Shown in pieces: positions 1-6,563 of a DNA stretch of 9,521 bases. Location of the stretch: assembly GCA_039029915.1 (NCBI GenBank), contig JBCCFD010000325.1:1-9521 (forward strand), read 5' to 3'. Each line of letters begins with the position of its first letter. Position 1 is the first letter of the stretch. The stretch comes from QQUD01 sp039029915 (GTDB taxonomy: Bacteria > Chloroflexota > Anaerolineae > Promineifilales > Promineifilaceae). The translations under genes and the position numbers were made by a program. The notes beneath the pieces are model-generated. The model ran no database searches, was not told where the DNA came from, and saw only the letters and a list, made by a program, of their open reading frames with translations.

Positions 1-1559
1 GTGCCAACTTCACACAATCGTCCTTGGAAAAGCACCGCAACCCGATCTGCAACCGCCCGCACCACGGCTAAATCATGCGTGATGAAAATGTAGGTTACTT
101 TCTCTTCACGCTGTAGCTCATCAAGCAGTTCAAGCACTGATGCTTGCACAGATACATCAAGCGCTGATGTCACTTCGTCACACAACACAACATCTGGCTC
201 AGCCGCAAAAGCACGAGCGATTGCCACGCGCTGTTTTTCGCCCCCAGACAGTTGGGCCGGGTATCTAGAGAGATATTTGTGCGGCAGTCGAACCCGATTG
301 AGTAGGTTAAGCTTACGCTTTTCCCGTTCTTCAGATGACATATTTGGGAAGTAGAGCTTAAGTGGCTGATCAAAAATTTGCGATACGGATTGGCGCGGAT
401 TAAGTGAAGCATCCGGATTTTGGAAAATCATTTGAATCCGTTTGCGAAGCTCCATGGGCCGATCATCTACATCGGTTGTCAAATCAAAATTTTCGAATTG
501 AATGGCGCCGCTTTTCGCTGGCAGTAACCCTGAGATTGTGCGTACGATCGTTGACTTGCCACTCCCCGATTCACCCACTAGGGCAACCGTCTCTCCCCGT
601 TTAATGTCTAGGTTAATGCCGCTAACCGTTGCAGGAGGTTCTTCAACGCCAAGCAGTCGATCAAATAGACCTTGGCGATGATAGGTGATTGCGACATCTG
701 ATAAATGTATTGCGATCTCACTGCTGGACTCATTATTAGCGAAAGTCCCTGGATTTTCAATTTGATCTAAGTTTAACCGGGGGATTGAGTCAAGCAGGGC
801 TTTGGTGTAAGAATGTTGAGGGGCTTTGAAAATATTGCGCGCCGTATCTTCCTCAACGACCTCACCCGCATACATGACCGAAACACGATCGCTGACCCGG
901 GCAATCACCCCCAGATCATGACTGATGTACATCATGGCCGTTCCCATTGACTTAATGACATCGCTTAATAGCTCTAAGAGGTAAGCCTGCGTTGTTACGT
1001 CCAACCCTGTTGTGGGTTCGTCGAGTACCAGCATGTCTGGACCACCCGCTATCGCCATTGCCACGGCGACGCGCTGCTGCTGCCCACCGGAAAGTTCATG
1101 CGGATAGCGCGTGGCGATTTCTTTGGGTGTTGGCAATCGGACTTGTCCTAATAGTTCAACCGCCCTTGCTTCAGCTTCTGCCCCCTTAATTCCGGCATTG
1201 AGCACCAAAGCCTCGATAATTTGCTTACCAACGCGAATGGTGGGCGTGAGCGCCTGACCGGCATTTTGTGGGATCATGGCAATGCGACGGCCGCGAATAG
1301 ATTCTAGCTTTTTGGGGGATAAGGAGAACATTTCCATGTCGTCAAAGCGAACTTCACCACTGAGTACCCGACTGCCTGAGCGCAAAAAACCCATCATTGC
1401 TTGCCCCAGCGTGCTTTTTCCAGACCCTGACTCACCAACTAAGCCTAGTGTTTCACCCGCTGCGATTTCTAAATCGACATTTCGTAAAACATGGACTAAG
1501 TCGCCATATTTAGTTGAATACCCAATCGATAGGTCCTTAATTTCAACCAGCTTACTCAT
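1..1559 (-). CDS. Fused double ATP-binding subunit of a peptide/opine-type ABC importer (DppD-DppF-like), C-terminus cut by window edge
   Basis: This is the cytoplasmic ATPase that would power the two permeases encoded just upstream. About 519 residues are visible and contain two complete ABC cassettes in one chain. Cassette 1 has Walker A GESGSGKS at 42-49, Q-loop Q98, signature LSGGQQQR at 156-163, Walker B MLVLDE at 176-181 and switch His214. Cassette 2 has Walker A GESGSGKS at 329-336, Q-loop Q380, signature LSGGEKQR at 437-444, Walker B VVLCDE at 457-462, D-loop SALD and switch His495. Both nucleotide sites therefore look catalytically intact. The family is usually two separate proteins (DppD and DppF), but fused forms are common. 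The ATG at 1559 overlaps the permease stop codon as ATGA, with an SD-like AAGGGG seven bases upstream, so translation is probably coupled. The frame is open at base 1. The missing part should be the short C-terminal tail after cassette 2. Confidence 0.95.
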   Translation of the reverse strand, partial: MSKLVEIKDLSIGYSTKYGDLVHVLRNVDLEIAAGETLGLVGESGSGKSTLGQAMMGFLRSGSRVLSGEVRFDDMEMFSLSPKKLESIRGRRIAMIPQNAGQALTPTIRVGKQIIEALVLNAGIKGAEAEARAVELLGQVRLPTPKEIATRYPHELSGGQQQRVAVAMAIAGGPDMLVLDEPTTGLDVTTQAYLLELLSDVIKSMGTAMMYISHDLGVIARVSDRVSVMYAGEVVEEDTARNIFKAPQHSYTKALLDSIPRLNLDQIENPGTFANNESSSEIAIHLSDVAITYHRQGLFDRLLGVEEPPATVSGINLDIKRGETVALVGESGSGKSTIVRTISGLLPAKSGAIQFENFDLTTDVDDRPMELRKRIQMIFQNPDASLNPRQSVSQIFDQPLKLYFPNMSSEEREKRKLNLLNRVRLPHKYLSRYPAQLSGGEKQRVAIARAFAAEPDVVLCDEVTSALDVSVQASVLELLDELQREEKVTYIFITHDLAVVRAVADRVAVLFQGRLCEVG

Positions 1560-2455
1560 ACAGGTGCCCCTTGACTGCGGTCTAATCCAGATGCCTTTGC
1601 CAGCGCATCAGCGGTGAGGTTGATGCCAATGATTAGGGTGCTAAGCGCCACAACAGGTGAGAAGGTCCACCAAGGGGCGATAGACATCACCCCGCGCGAG
1701 TCAGAAATCATTAAACCCCAGTCAGGTGTTGGCGGTGCAACTCCAAACCCGAGGAATGAGAGTGAGCTAAACGCCAGCAGCATCCACGACCAGCGCATGG
1801 CGCCTTCAACAAGGACGATATCTAAAATATTTGGCAGTAGCTCACGGCGGAGAATGGTCATCAATGATTCCCCTCTGGCTCGGGCGGCTAAAATAAAATC
1901 TTTGGCGACAAAATCAAGCGTGGCATTTCGGAAAATTCTAAGGGGGGATATCCCGAAGAAGAAGCCTAGCGTATAAATAAGAATCCAAATTTCTGTACCC
2001 ACAACGCTAATGATAAGAAGCAGGAACAGCAGCATGGGAATGGATTGAATGGCATCGACAATCCGCATGACCACTTCATCCGTTCTACCGCCAACAAGCC
2101 CTAAAAACATGCCGGTGATTGAGCTCCAGCCAATAGCAATCAACGTGCCTAACACTGTCACTAGAAGTGATACGCGCCCTCCAAATATGGTGCGTGAAAG
2201 AACATCACGGCCGATATTATCGTTGCCTAGTGGATAGTCAGCCGATGGAGCGGCAAATTTTAAACCTTCTGATGAATCCGGGACAAAAATAGGATCGTGT
2301 GGCGCAATGATTGGGGCACCTAATGCTAAAATAAAGTGAATAAGGAGGAGGCCCACGCCAAATTTTCCTGAAGCCGTTCTGGTGACACCTATGAGTAGCT
2401 CAACTGCCCGACTGCGTTTTTTCTCTTGATTAATTTCTGTTGTAATGGTTGTCAT
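1556..2455 (-). CDS. Peptide/opine-type ABC importer inner-membrane permease, DppC/OppC-like
   Basis: This is one of the two transmembrane subunits forming the translocation channel; it should pair with the permease encoded immediately upstream. From ATG 2455 the protein has 299 residues, normal for DppC/OppC. It has a basic N-terminus, a first membrane segment at about 33-51, then the family motif LGNDNIGRDVLSR near 76-88, several hydrophobic segments at about 94-120, 136-172 and 222-240, and a last one around 263-282. The cytoplasmic coupling (EAA-type) loop is at about 189-209 (AARARGESL...LLPN), where it would dock on the ATPase. The conserved PDWGLMI is at 244-250. A GTG seven codons upstream (2476) keeps the frame, but AAAGGA lies nine bases before ATG 2455, inside that extension, so ATG 2455 is preferred. 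The gap to the upstream permease gene is 27 bp, and the stop overlaps the ATPase start. Confidence 0.94.
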   Translation of the reverse strand: MTTITTEINQEKKRSRAVELLIGVTRTASGKFGVGLLLIHFILALGAPIIAPHDPIFVPDSSEGLKFAAPSADYPLGNDNIGRDVLSRTIFGGRVSLLVTVLGTLIAIGWSSITGMFLGLVGGRTDEVVMRIVDAIQSIPMLLFLLLIISVVGTEIWILIYTLGFFFGISPLRIFRNATLDFVAKDFILAARARGESLMTILRRELLPNILDIVLVEGAMRWSWMLLAFSSLSFLGFGVAPPTPDWGLMISDSRGVMSIAPWWTFSPVVALSTLIIGINLTADALAKASGLDRSQGAPV

Positions 2456-2464
2456 AGTATTAAT

Positions 2465-2470
2465 TCCTTT
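2465..2470 (-). promoter_or_regulatory. Ribosome binding site that decides the DppC-like start
   Basis: AAAGGA on the minus strand lies nine bases before ATG 2455. It sits inside the possible GTG-started extension at 2476, which itself has no comparable SD. This supports the shorter 299-residue protein. Confidence 0.6.
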
Positions 2471-2482
2471 CTGCACAACAGC

Positions 2483-3433
2483 TTATGAACGCATGGTCCG
2501 CAGTTTTGGATTGAGGAACAGCGTTAGAAGATCTGAGATGAGATTCACAGTGACGTAAACACCTGCCAAGAGCATAGCAATTGCTAAAACAAGAGGGATA
2601 TCTCGATCGGCGATGGCTTCTAGCATTTCGTTTCCTAGCCCTGGAAAATTGAAGACGCGCTCAATAATCACAACGCCACCGAGAAGCCAAGCGATCGTAA
2701 GAGCGATAACTGGAATCGATGGGAGTAAGGCGTTCGGGAGCATATGTTTAAACACGATCTCCCAATAAGGGACGCCTTTGAGCTTTGCCATTTGAACAAA
2801 GTCGCTGGTCATCACGTTAATCACGCTAGTCCGAACCATTCGCATAATGTGGGCTGTCATAACAAAAACGAGAACGATAACGGGAAGCGTAATATTGGGG
2901 AGTACATCCATGATGGGGGCATCTGTTCGCATGACGGCAATTGCCGGAAACAGATCTAGCCGGATGCTAAAGATATAAATGAGAACGGTTGCGGTGACAA
3001 ACTCAGGGAGCGTCATGGCGGCAATCGCCGTTGTGGAAATGGCCACATCGGACGGCTTATCCCGCCTGAGTCCTGTAAATACACCGAGGAAAATGGCAAT
3101 AGGGATACCAACAATGGAAGATACGGCCGTTAAAATTGCCGTATTTCTCAAACGCAAGCCAACAATTTCACCAATATCTCGGTCACCTAGCATTGAAGTG
3201 CCAAAGTCACCTTGAACAAACGCTGTTACCCATTCTGCATATTTAACATAGATTGGACGGTTAATTTGCCGTTCTTCTCGGCAAATGGCCAACCCCTCTT
3301 CGGTCGCGTCACGACCTAAATAAGCAGTACAGGCATCTCCGGGCAACGCTTCCGTTGCCACAAAGGCGATGATACTAACCAGCACCATCGTTAAAAGCGC
3401 AAAAAACAATCTTTGCAAAATTAATCGACCCAT
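2483..3433 (-). CDS. Peptide/opine-type ABC importer inner-membrane permease, DppB/OppB-like
   Basis: This is the other transmembrane subunit of the importer, 316 residues, a typical DppB/OppB length. The N-terminal membrane segment is at about 6-27, followed by LPGD at 30-33. A periplasmic region contains two cysteines (35 and 51) and the conserved GDFGTS at 75-80. Further hydrophobic segments lie at about 99-120, 134-157, 179-198, 236-256 and 280-304. The coupling loop AKLKGVPYWEIVFKHMLPNA is at 216-235, with the family signature ERVFNFPGLG at 258-267. The start ATG at 3433 has GGGGA about six bases upstream. The gene is second in the operon, separated from the binding-protein gene by 193 bp containing a strong hairpin, and is followed after 27 bp by the partner permease gene. 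Confidence 0.95.
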   Translation of the reverse strand: MGRLILQRLFFALLTMVLVSIIAFVATEALPGDACTAYLGRDATEEGLAICREERQINRPIYVKYAEWVTAFVQGDFGTSMLGDRDIGEIVGLRLRNTAILTAVSSIVGIPIAIFLGVFTGLRRDKPSDVAISTTAIAAMTLPEFVTATVLIYIFSIRLDLFPAIAVMRTDAPIMDVLPNITLPVIVLVFVMTAHIMRMVRTSVINVMTSDFVQMAKLKGVPYWEIVFKHMLPNALLPSIPVIALTIAWLLGGVVIIERVFNFPGLGNEMLEAIADRDIPLVLAIAMLLAGVYVTVNLISDLLTLFLNPKLRTMRS

Positions 3434-3514
3434 GAGATATCCCCGATTTTGCGTTGATTTCTAAAATCACAAATTGAAACGAACACAATAAGACAAAAAA
3501 GCAATTGATAGCGA

Positions 3515-3551
3515 ACTAGGGTTGCCTCCTTTTCAAAGAAACAACCCTAGT
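3515..3551 (-). terminator. Intercistronic hairpin between binding-protein and permease genes (attenuator or mRNA-stabilising stem)
   Basis: A perfect 10-bp inverted repeat, ACTAGGGTTG at 3515-3524 and CAACCCTAGT at 3542-3551, is separated by a 17-base loop. In the operon mRNA it lies about 75 nt after the binding-protein stop and 80 nt before the next start. A run of six U follows, but only about 13 nt beyond the stem, so it is not a textbook intrinsic terminator. Such stems after binding-protein genes often protect the upstream mRNA or cause partial termination, so that more lipoprotein than membrane complex is made. That role is inferred here. The rest of the 3434-3626 spacer shows nothing else I can name. 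Confidence 0.55.
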
Positions 3552-3626
3552 ATCAAAAGCATTTACCAAACCGCCCCTGCAAGCTTTTTATAGCCGCAGC
3601 GACGGTCTAGCATATGCAATGATTGG

Positions 3627-5279
3627 TTAACAATCAGGTGATCGAACCAATTTTTCGTACTTGATGAAGAAGGTGCTGATTGGCTCAAATCCACCAACAC
3701 AAGTGCTTACAACACGTTGGGCATTGATGTGGTAAGGAATGAAAGAGCCGCCGTCTTCCCACAAAATTTCTTGAAGCTGTTGATAGATTTCAATGCGGGC
3801 TGCTTCGTCAACAGTTTGAGATGCCTCGTCAAGCAGGGTATCAAACTCGGTATTGTTGTAGTAAGTTTCGTTCCAAGAAACACCGCTCTTGTATGCCTCT
3901 GGCAAGATTTGGGCAGCAGAGCGTTCACCCCAAGCTGTCATTGCGATAGGTACAGTCATCCATGTTTCTGACCAGTAACCATCTGAAGGAGCTTGGATGA
4001 TGTTGATGCGGATACCCGCTTCAGCTGCTTGAGATTGATAGGTTTCAAGGAAAGCAGTCCATTCTGCATTCAAAGCACTGGTCCAAACATCTACATCGAT
4101 TCCGTCTGGATAACCTGCTTCTGCCAACAAGGCAACTGCACCTTCAATGTCTTGCGAACAGTCGATTTCGGTGTTGCGATAGATGTCACCAGTCCACACT
4201 GGATGGTCACAAGATGCAGTACCAAAACCACTTAATGTATTCGCAATAATTTCGTCACGGTCAGCAACCATGCGCAATGCTTTACGAACGCGTGGATCAT
4301 CATAAGGAGGGGTGTCTGTACGCATAACCATACCTGACCAACCACCACTGGGGATGTTTTGGAGCAGGAAGTCGTTATTGTTGTCAAAGAGAGGTACCTG
4401 GTCAGCGGTGATGCCTAACCAGTCAATTTGCCCAGCCAACATCGCTTGAGTTCGCGCTTCATTGTCAGAGATAGCAATAATGCTGACGCTACCAGCATTT
4501 GGCGGCCCGTCCCAATATTCATCAAATGCAACCAACTCAGTGATACCAGCGGCGTCTAGGCTATCAAGGCGGAAGGCACCTGTACCGATCCCATCTTCAC
4601 TGATAGTGTCACCACCACCTTCACGCATAATTGCACCCTGATATGAGGTTAACAAGAGTGGTAGGTCAACATTGGGGGGATCCAATTTAACAATAACTTC
4701 GTAATCACCGGTAACTTCAACATCTTGGATGATTGACCAAGCGGCCAAAAGTGGTGAGTTAACAGCAGGGTCGGTGACGCGAAGGAGAGAGTAAGCGACG
4801 TCGTTGCCTGTCATTTCTGTGCCATCATGGAACAAGACGCCTTCGCGAAGGGTAATGGTCCATTCAGAAGCATCTTCATTAGGCGCCCACTCGGTGGCCA
4901 AACTTGGGAGCAAGCTACCGTCCACATCACGTTCTACCAATGTGTTGAACAGCATAACTGTGGTTTGGAAGAAACGATTTGGGTCATGTGGGTCAAGGGT
5001 CGTGGCGATACCAAATGAGTAATCGTCAGCAAAGTTGAGATGCCCACGATTGGCAAGAACTTCGACAATCTCAGTTTCAGTTACAACAACTTCTTCTGTG
5101 ACAATCTCAGTTTCAGTCACAACAACTTCTTCTGTGACAATCTCAGTTTCAGTCACAACGCGGGTTACTTCAACTTCAACTTCTACTTCTACGATTTCAG
5201 GTTCCCCAGCTTGCGGGGAGCAGGCAGCCAATACCATGGCACCTAACAACAACAGAACAAATGAAACTCTTTTTTTCAT
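3627..5279 (-). CDS. ABC importer substrate-binding lipoprotein, extracellular solute-binding protein family 5
   Basis: This is the external receptor that would capture substrate and deliver it to the two permeases. The protein has 550 residues. The N-terminus MKKR is followed by a hydrophobic stretch and the lipobox LAAC with Cys20, so it should be a lipid-anchored surface protein. Residues 27-74 form an acidic Val/Glu/Thr linker encoded by tandem repeats. The mature domain starts near 78 and shows family-5 (DppA/OppA) features, including LATEWAPNEDASEWTITLRE at 127-146, then LFHDGTEMTGNDVAYSL at 149-165 and DDPRVRKALRMVADRDEI at 327-344. Four cysteines (357, 374, 527, 550) could form disulfides. 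ATG 5279 has AAGGAG ten bases upstream. It is the first gene of the importer operon, with a 152-nt predicted leader under LacI-type operators. Family 5 covers peptides, nickel, opines and oligosaccharides. The LacI neighbour favours a sugar-type ligand, but the substrate is not readable from sequence. Confidence 0.95.
   Translation of the reverse strand: MKKRVSFVLLLLGAMVLAACSPQAGEPEIVEVEVEVEVTRVVTETEIVTEEVVVTETEIVTEEVVVTETEIVEVLANRGHLNFADDYSFGIATTLDPHDPNRFFQTTVMLFNTLVERDVDGSLLPSLATEWAPNEDASEWTITLREGVLFHDGTEMTGNDVAYSLLRVTDPAVNSPLLAAWSIIQDVEVTGDYEVIVKLDPPNVDLPLLLTSYQGAIMREGGGDTISEDGIGTGAFRLDSLDAAGITELVAFDEYWDGPPNAGSVSIIAISDNEARTQAMLAGQIDWLGITADQVPLFDNNNDFLLQNIPSGGWSGMVMRTDTPPYDDPRVRKALRMVADRDEIIANTLSGFGTASCDHPVWTGDIYRNTEIDCSQDIEGAVALLAEAGYPDGIDVDVWTSALNAEWTAFLETYQSQAAEAGIRINIIQAPSDGYWSETWMTVPIAMTAWGERSAAQILPEAYKSGVSWNETYYNNTEFDTLLDEASQTVDEAARIEIYQQLQEILWEDGGSFIPYHINAQRVVSTCVGGFEPISTFFIKYEKLVRSPDC
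5064..5159 (-). repeat. In-frame 36-bp tandem repeat encoding the acidic linker of the binding lipoprotein
   Basis: A 36-bp unit starting GACAATCTCAGTTTCAGT (plus strand) begins at 5064, 5100 and 5136, giving about 2.7 copies. Copy 1 differs from copy 2 by a single base (T/C at the 19th position). It encodes a 12-residue unit of the VVTETEIVTEEV type. Bases just beyond it (5160-5200) continue as shorter TTCAACTTCTAC-like repeats coding for EVEVEVEV. Near-identity at the DNA level points to recent expansion. The unit should make an extended, negatively charged spacer between the lipid anchor and the binding domain. Confidence 0.9.
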
Positions 5280-5393
5280 TTTCTTCTTTCTCCTTATGAT
5301 TGTGGTTGATCAAACTCGGAACAAGGTTTTTCAATAAGGCAGCCTCTCTCCTTGCCAGCTCATTGAATTTATAGTTGGGACTTATTTTCCGCA

Positions 5394-5428
5394 CGTTACT
5401 TGAATCTTGTTTCATCTTCAAGTGAACG
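5394..5428 (-). promoter_or_regulatory. 5' leader hairpin of the importer operon mRNA
   Basis: On the minus strand, CGTT-C-ACTTGAA pairs with TTCAAGT-AACG, giving 11 base pairs with one bulged C and a 12-nt loop (5405-5416). The predicted transcript starts near 5431, so the stem would sit at the very 5' end of the mRNA. It also includes most of operator O1. A terminal stem of this kind could slow 5' decay. I see no riboswitch-like architecture in the remaining leader (5280-5393). Confidence 0.45.
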
Positions 5429-5433
5429 CTCAC
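5422..5433. promoter_or_regulatory. Operator O1, LacI-family, over the importer operon transcription start
   Basis: The sequence GTGAACGCTCAC has the central CG typical of LacI-family operators. Read on the minus strand it is GTGAGCGTTCAC, one base different from the symmetric lac operator core GTGAGCGCTCAC. It begins five bases downstream of the predicted -10 box of the importer promoter, so it covers the expected +1 near 5431. A bound repressor would block initiation. The same 13-mer (CGTGAGCGTTCAC) recurs at O2 in opposite orientation, 77 bp away centre to centre. Confidence 0.75.
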
Positions 5434-5437
5434 GTTA

Positions 5438-5465
5438 TTTATACTTGATCTTTCCTTGTTGTCAA
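5438..5465 (-). promoter_or_regulatory. Sigma70-type promoter of the importer operon
   Basis: On the minus strand a perfect -35 TTGACA (5465-5460), a 16-bp spacer and a -10 TATAAA (5443-5438) are visible. The predicted start is about 5431, inside operator O1, leaving a leader of roughly 152 nt before ATG 5279. This is a strong near-consensus promoter, consistent with high expression when the repressor is released. Confidence 0.7.
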
Positions 5466-5487
5466 ATAAGAACGAGTGTGTCACAAT
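5459..5487 (+). promoter_or_regulatory. Putative promoter of the LacI-family regulator gene
   Basis: On the plus strand TTGTCA (5459-5464), a 17-bp spacer and CACAAT (5482-5487) form a moderate sigma70-like promoter. Its -35 box overlaps the -35 box of the divergent importer promoter. The predicted start near 5494 lies just before operator O2 (5499-5510), so the regulator would repress its own gene. The weaker -10 fits a low-level regulator. Confidence 0.5.
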
Positions 5488-5496
5488 CGGCTTAGA

Positions 5497-5512
5497 GCGT
5501 GAGCGTTCACGC
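5497..5512. promoter_or_regulatory. Operator O2, LacI-family, downstream of the regulator's promoter
   Basis: The imperfect palindrome GCGTGAGCGTTCACGC has arms GCGTGA/TCACGC and a CG at its centre. The core GTGAGCGTTCAC (5499-5510) is the exact reverse complement of O1. It lies just after the predicted start of the regulator transcript and ends directly before the SD AGGAG (5513-5517), so it is well placed for autorepression and for loop formation with O1. Confidence 0.75.
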
Positions 5513-5516
5513 AGGA

Positions 5517-5528
5517 GAAAACGTTTTC
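5517..5528. promoter_or_regulatory. Third palindrome GAAAACGTTTTC between the regulator's SD and start codon
   Basis: This is a perfect 12-bp palindrome with a central CG, the general form of LacI-family sites but different in sequence from O1/O2. It fills the space between AGGAG (5513-5517) and ATG 5530. It could be a further autoregulatory site or the site of another LacI-family protein. Whether it is a protein site at all is inferred only from its symmetry and place. Confidence 0.45.
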
Positions 5529-5529
5529 G

Positions 5530-6537
5530 ATGAAAAGAGGTCCAACTATTGATGATGTTGCAAAAGAGGCTGGCGTTTCACGCCAAACCGTGTCTCGCGC
5601 CATCAATAACATGACAGGCATTAGCGCAACAACCCGTGAGCGGATCATGACGATTGTTGATGAACTGGGTTATCGTCCGAACCGCTTAGCCCAGGGGATG
5701 GCGAGTAAACGCTCATTGACAATTGGGTTGATCATTACTGATGTGACAAACCCTGCTCATGCGAATGTTTCCCGAGGTATTCAAGATTGTGCCCAATCGA
5801 ATAATTACAATGTCTTTATTAGGAATACGGATTCAAATAAGCAAAATGAGCTTGAAGCGCTTAACTCATTCGTATCGGAAGGTGTAGATGGCATTGTTTT
5901 AGTGGGTCCACGCCACACGATTGATGAGATTATGAATTTTGCGGATCGGACATTACCGATTGTGGTCGTTCATCGATACATTAAAGCACCTTATGTCGCT
6001 TCGATTTTGGCAGATGTCGTCGGCGCTACAAAAAAGGCGCTTGAATATCTTTTTGGGGCTGGGCATCGTTCGATTGGATTAATCACACGGCTTGGAAATC
6101 TGGACAACAGCAATCATTTGCAGGGATACAAGCAAGCGTATCAATCTCGAGAATTAACCTATTCTCCAGATTGGGTGATTCAGGCTGAACGGACTTTAGC
6201 CGGTGGCTATAAGGGGACGCAGCGTCTTTTATCGCTTAATCCAGAGATGACGGCAATCATCACCTATAATGACTTGATGGCAATTGGCGCCATGAAGGCG
6301 TGCTCAGATATGGGGCGCTGCGTGCCGGATTCGGTGGCGATTATGGGATTTGATGATATTGCACTTTCCTCATATGTGACGCCATCCTTGAGCACCATAC
6401 GGTTTAATGGGTATGAGGTGGGACGCGTGGCGATGGAGCGCTTGCTAGATATGGTTGCTCGTCCTGATGTAATTTTTTCACCCACGCTTTTGGATATTGA
6501 ATTGGTTATTCGCGATTCGACCAATGCGATTAAGTAG
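5530..6537 (+). CDS. LacI-family transcriptional regulator
   Basis: A 335-residue repressor-type protein, normal for the family. The N-terminal helix-turn-helix spans about 6-31 (TIDDVAKEAGVSRQTVSRAI). The recognition helix RQTVSR keeps the Gln and Arg that LacI uses (YQTVSR) but has Arg in place of LacI Tyr17. The hinge follows, ending LAQGM, with Met57 where LacI has the intercalating Leu56; Met is tolerated in this family. The effector-binding core starts at SLTIGLI (62-68) and includes TYNDLMAIGA at 245-254 and GFDDIALSSYVTPSLSTI at 273-290. The Arg before the conserved GY (LacI Arg197) is His196, so the ligand may be unusual. ATG 5530 is chosen because the HTH begins a few residues in; SD AGGAG lies 12 bases upstream. 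It is divergent from the importer operon, with operators over both promoters, so it most likely represses the importer and itself. Confidence 0.95.
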   Translation: MKRGPTIDDVAKEAGVSRQTVSRAINNMTGISATTRERIMTIVDELGYRPNRLAQGMASKRSLTIGLIITDVTNPAHANVSRGIQDCAQSNNYNVFIRNTDSNKQNELEALNSFVSEGVDGIVLVGPRHTIDEIMNFADRTLPIVVVHRYIKAPYVASILADVVGATKKALEYLFGAGHRSIGLITRLGNLDNSNHLQGYKQAYQSRELTYSPDWVIQAERTLAGGYKGTQRLLSLNPEMTAIITYNDLMAIGAMKACSDMGRCVPDSVAIMGFDDIALSSYVTPSLSTIRFNGYEVGRVAMERLLDMVARPDVIFSPTLLDIELVIRDSTNAIK

Positions 6538-6563
6538 ATGAACGCTTGCCCCTTAATCATCTA
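6535..6563. terminator. Small convergent stem overlapping both stop codons
   Basis: TAGATGA (6535-6541) and TCATCTA (6557-6563) form a perfect 7-bp inverted repeat with a 15-base loop. It spans the 23-bp gap between the convergent regulator and TPR genes and includes both stop codons (TAG on each strand). It is AT-rich and has no flanking T-run, so any terminator role is uncertain. It is the only structure I see between the two genes. Confidence 0.3.

Noticed and set aside
1276..1617. Plus-strand 113-codon frame opposite the ATPase
   Set aside because: It lies over conserved Walker and signature regions of the opposite strand and shows no family features.
1614..1976. Plus-strand 120-codon frame opposite the DppC-like permease
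   Set aside because: A shadow of a well-supported membrane-protein gene; no recognisable protein features.
2456..2476. GTG start giving a seven-residue longer DppC-like permease
   Set aside because: The only good SD (AAAGGA) lies inside this extension and points to ATG 2455.
5064..5159. 36-bp repeat spacing resembling a CRISPR repeat
   Set aside because: The units are directly adjacent with no spacers and stay in frame in a lipoprotein linker.
5035..5337. Plus-strand frame rich in Thr/Ser/Val repeats
   Set aside because: It is the antisense reading of the binding-protein linker repeats, with no promoter or SD of its own.
5197..5484. Minus-strand open frame of 95 codons running through the promoter and leader into the binding-protein gene
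   Set aside because: It begins upstream of the predicted transcription start, covers both operators, has no SD at its starts and overlaps the lipoprotein gene out of frame. An internal start in the leader (MKQDSS...) has no convincing SD either.
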